Source of the DNA: CAZOWW01 sp964583765
Lineage (GTDB): Bacteria; Actinomycetota; Actinomycetes; Actinomycetales; Kineosporiaceae
DNA: 11,026 bases
Assembly (NCBI GenBank): GCA_964583765.1
Contig: CAZOWW010000157.1
Coordinates: 1 to 11,026 of the forward strand
Direction of reading: 5' to 3'
In this document: in pieces, positions 6,870 to 11,026 of the stretch
How positions within the stretch are numbered: position 1 is the stretch's first letter
How the letters are laid out: each line of letters opens with the position of its first letter
Notes under the pieces: generated by a model
Told to the model about the DNA's origin: nothing
Databases searched by the model: none
Seen by the model: only the letters and a program-made list of their open reading frames with translations
Position numbers and translations under genes: made by a program

Positions 6870-8108
6870 ATGGACGGCTACGCCGAGAGCGACCGGCTGC
6901 GCTGGGTGGGCGAGCAGCCCAAGGACACCAGCCGGGAGGACTTCGCCCGGGACCGGGCGCGCGTGCTGCATTCCTCGGCCCTGCGCCGGCTGGCCTTCAA
7001 GACGCAGGTGCTGGGGCCGGGCGCCGACGACTTCGTGCGCAACCGCCTCACGCACAGCCTCGAGGTGGCCCAGGTCGGCCGGGAACTGGGCCTGGCGCTG
7101 GGCTGCGCGCCCGACGTCGTGGACACCGCCTGCCTCGCCCACGACCTCGGGCACCCGCCGTTCGGGCACAACGGGGAGACGGCGCTGGACTCACTCGCCG
7201 CGGACATCGGCGGATTCGAGGGGAACGCCCAGACGCTGCGCCTGCTCACCCGCCTCGAGCCGAAGATCTTCGACCCGGTCGAGGGCCGGTCGGTGGGTCT
7301 CAACCTCACCCGGGCCAGTCTGGACGCCGCGACCAAGTACCCCTGGGGGCGGGGCGGCGGCCCGGCCGGCGCGGCGTCCAGCAAGTTCGGGGTCTACGAG
7401 GACGACCTCGACGTCTTCGCCTGGCTCCGGGACGGTGCCCCCGTGGACCGGGGCTGTGTGGAGGCCCAGGTGATGGACCTGGCCGATGACGTGGCGTACA
7501 GCGTGCACGACGTCGAGGACGCGATCGTGGGCATGCACCTGGATCCGCGGGTCTTCGCGGACCCCGAGGCCGAACTGCGGGTGGCCGCGCAGACCCGGGA
7601 CTGGTACCTGCCCGGTGCGGACGAGGCCGAACTGGTGGCCGGGCTGCATCGCCTGACCGCGCACCCGGCCTGGGTGGGTCGCTTCGACGGGAGCCTGCGG
7701 GCCTCCGCCGCGCTCAAGGACATGACCAGCCGCCTGATCGGCCGGTTCGTGCGGGCCGTGGAACGCGCCACGCTGGCCCGGTACGGTCCGGGACCGCTGA
7801 CCCGGTACGCGGCCGACGTGGTGGTCCCGCGGGAGACGGTCGTGGAGATCGCGGTGCTCAAGGGCATGGCGGCGGTCTACGTGATGACCACCGCGGTGCG
7901 GCGCCCGGTCTACGCCCGCCAGCGCGAGCAGATCGAACAGCTCGTCGCGCATCTCACGAAGAGTGCGCCCGGGGCCCTGGAGCCGATCTACGCCCAGGCC
8001 TGGGAACAGGCCGAGGACGACGGTGCGCGGCTGCGGGTGGTGGTGGACCAGGTGGCATCACTGACGGACGGCCGCGCGATCGCCTGGGCGGAGCGGCTGC
8101 CCGCCTGA
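6870..8108 (+). CDS. dgt: Deoxyguanosinetriphosphate triphosphohydrolase-like protein
   Basis: A 412-residue HD-domain enzyme of the Dgt family, which splits dNTPs into deoxynucleoside and triphosphate and so influences the dNTP pool. The metal-binding set is complete: H62 in RLTHSLEVAQVGRELG, H91-D92 in LAHDLGHPPFGHNGE, and the final Asp in DLADDVAYSVHDVEDA (about residue 206-207). The N-terminal RDRARVLHSSALRRLAFKTQV is the usual family opening. Residues about 155-190 (YPWGRGG...FGVYEDD) form the family insertion. Length fits actinobacterial members (about 420). Whether it acts only on dGTP or, as many non-enterobacterial relatives do, on several dNTPs with allosteric activation cannot be read here. 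In M. tuberculosis dgt sits beside dnaG; here dnaG is not adjacent and accessory genes follow. A strong hairpin lies 12 nt after the stop. Confidence 0.93.
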   Translation: MDGYAESDRLRWVGEQPKDTSREDFARDRARVLHSSALRRLAFKTQVLGPGADDFVRNRLTHSLEVAQVGRELGLALGCAPDVVDTACLAHDLGHPPFGHNGETALDSLAADIGGFEGNAQTLRLLTRLEPKIFDPVEGRSVGLNLTRASLDAATKYPWGRGGGPAGAASSKFGVYEDDLDVFAWLRDGAPVDRGCVEAQVMDLADDVAYSVHDVEDAIVGMHLDPRVFADPEAELRVAAQTRDWYLPGADEAELVAGLHRLTAHPAWVGRFDGSLRASAALKDMTSRLIGRFVRAVERATLARYGPGPLTRYAADVVVPRETVVEIAVLKGMAAVYVMTTAVRRPVYARQREQIEQLVAHLTKSAPGALEPIYAQAWEQAEDDGARLRVVVDQVASLTDGRAIAWAERLPA

Positions 8109-8120
8109 TCCTGAGCGGCC

Positions 8121-8152
8121 TGGTCCTGACGGTGGCGCACCGGTCAGGACCA
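8121..8152 (+). terminator. Long hairpin downstream of dgt
   Basis: TGGTCCTGAC (8121-8130) pairs perfectly with GTCAGGACCA (8143-8152). Four more pairs (GGTG 8131-8134, CACC 8138-8141) follow past a single bulged G at 8142, leaving a three-base loop. This gives 14 bp in all, 12 nt after the dgt stop, without a U-tract. Its near-symmetry means it could act on either strand. Confidence 0.6.
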
Positions 8153-8252
8153 CAGGGCGGCGATGGGGACGGCGGCGATGCGAGGAGAGGGCCTCAGCCA
8201 GTTCCTCGTCGAGCAATCGGGGCAGGTAGTGGTCCGGGCGCGGGCCTCCCAT
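8124..8252 (-). pseudogene. Possible remnant of a DUF4143-type ATPase gene (N-terminal piece)
   Basis: Reading the minus strand from an ATG at 8252 gives a peptide containing YLPRLLDEELAEAL and then VVLTGAPPSG. This order resembles the opening of bacterial AAA-family ATPases of the AAA_14/DUF4143 type, where a Y-x-P-R-x-x-D-x-x-L helix precedes a VVLxGPRxxGKT P-loop. Here the P-loop has no GK[ST], and the frame runs into the antisense of dgt and stops at 8058, so nothing functional is likely. The call rests on about 40 residues and on memory of the family pattern. The alternative is a chance frame in GC-rich DNA. Confidence 0.3.
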
Positions 8253-8257
8253 CGCCC

Positions 8258-8291
8258 ATCCAGCACATGATCCAACAGTAATCCAGCACAT
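8258..8291. repeat. Three 11-bp imperfect tandem repeats, locally AT-rich
   Basis: ATCCAGCACAT occurs exactly at 8258-8268 and 8281-8291. The related ATCCAACAGTA lies between them at 8270-8280. Spacing is 11-12 bp, so all copies would face one side of the helix. The patch is clearly less GC-rich than its surroundings and lies about 120 nt before the methyltransferase start, so an operator or promoter role is possible. Confidence 0.5.
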
Positions 8292-8400
8292 AGATCATCG
8301 CCTGCTCGGTGCCGTCACGGTCGTTCCCGGAAATGCCTGCGCGAGTGTCCTGGCCCTGCTGTTCCCCGGGCCGCTGTTCGGCGCGGATGGGTCGGTGGGC

Positions 8401-8404
8401 AGGA
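8401..8404 (+). promoter_or_regulatory. Ribosome binding site of the methyltransferase gene
   Basis: AGGA with 7 nt to the ATG at 8412, which supports that start. Another ATG at 8404 overlaps the site and is in a different frame. Confidence 0.5.
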
Positions 8405-8411
8405 TGTCGCC

Positions 8412-9092
8412 ATGGCGCTTCGGTGGCCGGCCCGGAACCTGGCCGGGAGGAAGGTCTCGACCGCGGTGCGGGAGCTGAACGCCCGGCATCCGTGGAGCCA
8501 CAACGACCACTTCCACAGCTGGATCCTGGTGAACCTTCCGCCGCAGCGGCGCGCGGCACTGGACGTCGGCTGTGGCCGAGGGGAGCTCCTGGCGGCCCTG
8601 GCGCCCGCCTTCACACAGGTGGTCGGCACCGATCTCGATGACGGAATGCGGGTGCAGGCAGGTTCCCGGTGCGCCGGACTGCCCAACGTCACCATCCGCG
8701 ACCGCGATCTGCCGGACCTGGCCGGACCGTTCGACCTCGTGACAATGGTCGCCGTGCTGCACCACCTCGACGTGAGAGAGGCCCTGGGCGAGGTCCGGCG
8801 CCTGGTGGCACCGGGCGGTCGGTTCCTGGCCGTCGGGCTGGCGCGGTCCCGGAGTCCCCGCGACCTCCTGTGGGATCTCGCCTCCGCCGTGACCAATCCG
8901 ATCATCGGCTACGTCAAGCATCCGTGGCCCGCTCGGACCGGTGCGCAACCACCGCCGTTCCCCGTCCGGGATCCGGTGTTGTCCTTCGACGAGGTGCGCC
9001 GCCACGTCACCGAGGTCATGCCCGGCGCCGTGATGCGTCATCACCTCGGCTTCCGTCACACCATTGCCTGGACCGCCCCGTCCGACGCGTGA
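8412..9092 (+). CDS. Class I SAM-dependent methyltransferase
   Basis: A 226-residue Rossmann-fold methyltransferase of unknown substrate. Seen: an N-terminal HPWSHNDHFHSWIL helix found in a group of small actinobacterial methyltransferases, SAM-binding motif I (LDVGCGRGELL, residues 50-60), the acidic end of strand 2 (TDLD, 73-76), DLVTMVAVLHHLD (108-120), the post-motif LVAPGGRFLAVGLA (131-144), and a closing FRHTIAWTA strand. The HHLD segment places it near the Methyltransf_11/25-type enzymes acting on small molecules rather than on DNA; no DNA-methylase NPPY motif is present. No signal peptide or membrane helix. It stands alone between the dgt terminator and a convergent SPFH gene, so context does not reveal its substrate. 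A hairpin covers its stop codon. Confidence 0.85.
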   Translation: MALRWPARNLAGRKVSTAVRELNARHPWSHNDHFHSWILVNLPPQRRAALDVGCGRGELLAALAPAFTQVVGTDLDDGMRVQAGSRCAGLPNVTIRDRDLPDLAGPFDLVTMVAVLHHLDVREALGEVRRLVAPGGRFLAVGLARSRSPRDLLWDLASAVTNPIIGYVKHPWPARTGAQPPPFPVRDPVLSFDEVRRHVTEVMPGAVMRHHLGFRHTIAWTAPSDA

Positions 9093-9099
9093 CGGGGCG
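9074..9099 (+). terminator. Hairpin spanning the methyltransferase stop codon
   Basis: CGCCCCGTC (9074-9082) and GACGGGGCG (9091-9099) form a perfect 9-bp stem with an 8-nt loop. The TGA stop at 9090-9092 lies at the loop/right-arm boundary, so the left arm is coding sequence. No U-tract follows. Confidence 0.45.
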
Positions 9100-9176
9100 C
9101 GCGGCGGCGTACCGACCGGACGTCGGCTCCCGGACCGTTCTGCGGGACCGGCGGCCAACGGGTGATCAGGACGGTG

Positions 9177-9254
9177 CCGGCAGGGACAGCGGCCCATGGC
9201 CCGGGACCGCGGACGGCGCCGCGAGAGACGCCAGACGGATCCGGCAGGGACAGC
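9177..9254. repeat. 14-bp direct repeat in the convergent intergenic region
   Basis: CCGGCAGGGACAGC occurs exactly at 9177-9190 and 9241-9254, starts 64 bp apart. No open frame or mobile element is recognised between the copies. Confidence 0.45.
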
Positions 9255-9256
9255 AA

Positions 9257-9300
9257 GACGGCGGGTGGGCCCACCCCGAGGGGCAGACCCACCCGCCGTC
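9257..9300. terminator. Perfect 13-bp inverted repeat between convergent genes
   Basis: GACGGCGGGTGGG (9257-9269) and CCCACCCGCCGTC (9288-9300) are exact complements around an 18-nt loop that itself contains CCCC GA GGGG. Lying between the + methyltransferase and the minus-strand SPFH gene, it probably works as a bidirectional terminator. It is the longest perfect stem noticed in the window. Confidence 0.6.
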
Positions 9301-9320
9301 GCCGGTCAGGATCGGCCAGG

Positions 9321-9353
9321 AGCTGATCAGGAACCGATCAGGGCATGATCATT
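9321..9353. repeat. 11-bp periodic GATCA repeats
   Basis: AGCTGATCAGG (9321-9331), AACCGATCAGG (9332-9342) and GCATGATCATT (9343-9353) share a GATCA core at exact 11-bp steps; two of the cores are palindromic TGATCA. A degenerate copy (CAGGATCGGCCAGG) precedes them at about 9307. Confidence 0.45.
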
Positions 9354-9357
9354 GAGT

Positions 9358-9407
9358 TGTCGGGGCCTGTCCGGGTTTGTCGGGACCTGTCGGGACCCGT
9401 CGGTCGG
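9358..9407. repeat. Five 10-bp tandem units next to the SPFH gene stop
   Basis: Exact 10-bp steps: TGTCGGGGCC, TGTCCGGGTT, TGTCGGGACC, TGTCGGGACC and CGTCGGTCGG. Units three and four are identical. The array ends 6 bp before the SPFH stop complement at 9414, so it would form the first part of that gene's 3' untranslated region. Confidence 0.6.
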
Positions 9408-9413
9408 GAACCG

Positions 9414-11026
9414 TCAGGAGGCGGGAAGTGCTGACGCGTCGGCGTCGCCCCCGGCCGGGCTCCAGTTGCGCAGCCCGTTGGTCAGGGTGGCGGCCAGGCC
9501 GGTGAGCGCGCCCGCGCCGTCCGACCCGGAGACCAGCACCTCGGGCACGATCTTGATGCGCCCGTCCGCGACCGCACCGGCCACGGCCACCGCGGCGGTG
9601 GCCTGCTGGCCGAGGGCGGTCACCTGGGCCTGGTACCCCTTGGCCTTGGCCACACCGAGCGCCTCGACCGCGGTCGCCTCGGCGAGACCGATCGCCTTGC
9701 GCTTGTCCGCCTCGGCCTGGCCCGTCATCCGGGTGTAGGCCGCCGAACCCTCGGCCTCGGCGGTCCGTGCGGCCGCCGCGGCCTTCTGGATGTCGATGTT
9801 GACGTTGGCCTTGGCCAGGTCCGCCTGCATGTCCGCGGTACCGCGGGCGCGTTCCAGGTCCACGCGCACGACCTGCGCGCGCTGCTGCTCCTCGAACGTG
9901 GCCCGCTCCTGGTTGGCGATCTCGCGCTGGGTCAGCACGATCACCAGCTCGGGCGGGAACACCACGTCCTGGACGTAGACGCCCTTGGTCTCGACCTCGT
10001 ACTTGCTCAGATACCCGGTGATGTACTCCTGGGCGTGGCCTTGGACGGCGTCACGGGTCTCGATGAACTGCACGGCGGGCAGCTGCTGCAGCGCGTTGCG
10101 GAAGTAGTTGCCCACGGCCGACTGCAACACCTCGTTGACGAGGTTCTGCATGGTGCCGACCATCGAGATCACCTTGGGGGCGCGGGAGTCCGGCACGTGG
10201 ATCTGCACCTGCAGATCGATCCCGAACACGAAGCCCTCGCGGGACTTGCCGTCGATCGGGCTCAGCGCGGCGTCCAGGTTGTGCGCCTGGGAGGTCTCGT
10301 TGGCCCAGTTGAGGGTGAGGATCGAGGTCGGCACGATCTCCGCGGCGTACAGGCGGGGGTTGATCGCGTACTTGCCCGTGCGCAGCGGCTCGTTCCAGAT
10401 ACCGCGGTGCCCGGGGCTGACGATCGAGCCGAACTTGAAGTCCGCGCCGGAGGTGTCCACGGTGGGCAGGCCGACGTAGGCCTTCACCACGGCGACCTCG
10501 CCCTGGCGCACCACGAGCATGGGCACGAACTCCACCCGCACCAGGAACGGGTTCAGCAGGTACGACCCGTAGAGCAGGGGGTCGTGCTGCAGGCCGATGC
10601 GGCCTCCGTGGTCGAGGAATGCCTGGAAGTCCTGGTAGCTGTTGTGCAGGTTGTTCTTGCTGGACAGCAGCGCCTCGATGATCTCCGGGTCCGGGGCGTC
10701 CCGGGCCTCCAGCTCGACGACGTCCTCGTAGCTGCCGAGCCGGCTGGCCAGGTCGCCGGCCTGGGGCGCGGGGCCCTCGAGTGTGGTCACGATGCCGACG
10801 ACGTCCTGCCAGCCCTGGGTGGTCACCACGGTGACGCGCAGCTGGTCCGCGGTCAGGCCGAAGCTCTCCGGGGTCAGGCGCTGGCGGCCGAGGTCCGGGG
10901 AAACGGGCAGGCCGTAGACACGGTTCGCGGTGACCGCCAGGAAGGCGACCGGGTGCAGCGGCAGCAGCGAACCGGGGGGCAGCACCGGGCGCTGGATGCC
11001 CTTCTGGCCACCCTTGGCGAGGAAGA
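9414..11026 (-). CDS. SPFH (band 7)/flotillin-like protein, 5'-truncated by window edge
   Basis: At least 536 residues on the minus strand, open to the window edge, so the true start lies beyond 11026; the GTG at 10985 is only an internal codon. The family forms membrane-associated oligomeric scaffolds. A domain resembling SPFH runs from about 10410 to 9960: GHRGIWNEPLRTGKYAINP, then GFVFGIDLQVQIHV, a TMQNLVNEVLQSAVGNYFR segment and VYVQDVVFPPEL. A long alanine/glutamate-rich helix follows (EIANQERATFEEQQRAQVVRVDLERA..., AEAEGSAAYTRMTGQAEADKRKAIGLAEA), the typical flotillin coiled coil, and then KIVPEVLVSG and a flexible tail. Upstream lie two further copies of the G-x-x-G...G-x-Y-x-x-N-P module. 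No membrane helix is visible in the part present; one may lie in the missing N-terminus. It is convergent with the methyltransferase. Confidence 0.88.
   Translation of the reverse strand, partial: FLAKGGQKGIQRPVLPPGSLLPLHPVAFLAVTANRVYGLPVSPDLGRQRLTPESFGLTADQLRVTVVTTQGWQDVVGIVTTLEGPAPQAGDLASRLGSYEDVVELEARDAPDPEIIEALLSSKNNLHNSYQDFQAFLDHGGRIGLQHDPLLYGSYLLNPFLVRVEFVPMLVVRQGEVAVVKAYVGLPTVDTSGADFKFGSIVSPGHRGIWNEPLRTGKYAINPRLYAAEIVPTSILTLNWANETSQAHNLDAALSPIDGKSREGFVFGIDLQVQIHVPDSRAPKVISMVGTMQNLVNEVLQSAVGNYFRNALQQLPAVQFIETRDAVQGHAQEYITGYLSKYEVETKGVYVQDVVFPPELVIVLTQREIANQERATFEEQQRAQVVRVDLERARGTADMQADLAKANVNIDIQKAAAAARTAEAEGSAAYTRMTGQAEADKRKAIGLAEATAVEALGVAKAKGYQAQVTALGQQATAAVAVAGAVADGRIKIVPEVLVSGSDGAGALTGLAATLTNGLRNWSPAGGDADASALPAS

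Larger units (their letters stand above)
8109..8411. other. 303-nt intergenic region after dgt
   Basis: No convincing intact gene is seen here on either strand. The stretch holds the dgt terminator hairpin, a possible minus-strand ATPase remnant, an AT-richer cluster of short repeats, and the methyltransferase leader. The reading frames that span it on the minus strand have no family-like sequence apart from that remnant. Confidence 0.6.

Noticed and set aside
7191..7952. 253-codon open frame on the minus strand, with many histidines
   Set aside because: Antisense to dgt, whose HD motifs are intact; the histidine richness is the mirror of sense Val/Asp-rich codons.
8295..9197. 300-codon open frame on the minus strand covering the methyltransferase
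   Set aside because: The sense strand has clear SAM-binding motifs and a Shine-Dalgarno; the antisense product has none.
9414..10985. GTG at 10985 as the start of the SPFH gene
   Set aside because: The frame stays open to the window edge and the upstream residues complete a glycine-rich module (GQKGIQRP) matching later copies, so the codon is internal.
8109..11026. Defence system or genomic island built on the methyltransferase and SPFH gene
   Set aside because: The methyltransferase is of a small-molecule type with no DNA-methylase motif. No nuclease, helicase, toxin, integrase or att-like pair is visible, and the two genes are convergent rather than an operon.

Overview
The window is very GC-rich and has GTG starts, dense coding and a recO-uppS-glyS-dusB-dgt order. 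RecO, UppS (Z-prenyl diphosphate synthase), GlyRS and Dgt all read like their mycobacterial and other actinobacterial counterparts. This points to a chromosome of a high-GC Actinomycetota, most likely near Pseudonocardiales or Mycobacteriales. That placement is inferred from protein resemblance, not from a search.

Left part (1-2235): two overlapping, paralogous GGDEF genes, the first cut by the window edge. The second has a TPR-like helical N-terminal region. Both keep an intact GGDEF signature, but only the first keeps the RxxD inhibitory site, so the pair may make cyclic-di-GMP with different feedback control.

Core block (2384-8108, all +): recO (recombinational repair), uppS (polyprenyl diphosphate for cell-wall lipid carrier), glyS (glycyl-tRNA synthetase), dusB-like tRNA dihydrouridine synthase and dgt (dNTP triphosphohydrolase). 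These are housekeeping genes. recO and uppS are 5 nt apart and probably co-transcribed. recO and dusB lack a good Shine-Dalgarno and share a NANAAT box exactly 6 nt before a GTG start, which suggests leaderless transcripts. glyS, dgt and the methyltransferase have visible Shine-Dalgarno sequences. GC-rich hairpins without U-tracts follow uppS, dusB and dgt.

Right part (8109-11026) looks more accessory. A 303-nt gap after dgt holds a strong hairpin, a possible minus-strand remnant of a DUF4143-type ATPase gene and an AT-richer cluster of 11-bp repeats. A class I SAM methyltransferase follows on the + strand. A convergent, 5'-truncated SPFH/flotillin-like gene lies on the minus strand. The 321-nt gap between these two is rich in structure: a hairpin over the methyltransferase stop codon, a perfect 13-bp stem, and two runs of short tandem repeats with 10-11-bp period. 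The SPFH protein appears to contain three copies of a glycine-rich SPFH-like module.

No tRNA, rRNA, CRISPR array, insertion sequence or complete defence system was seen. The best leads are the paired GGDEF genes, the helically phased repeats next to the SPFH gene, and the triplicated module inside that protein.
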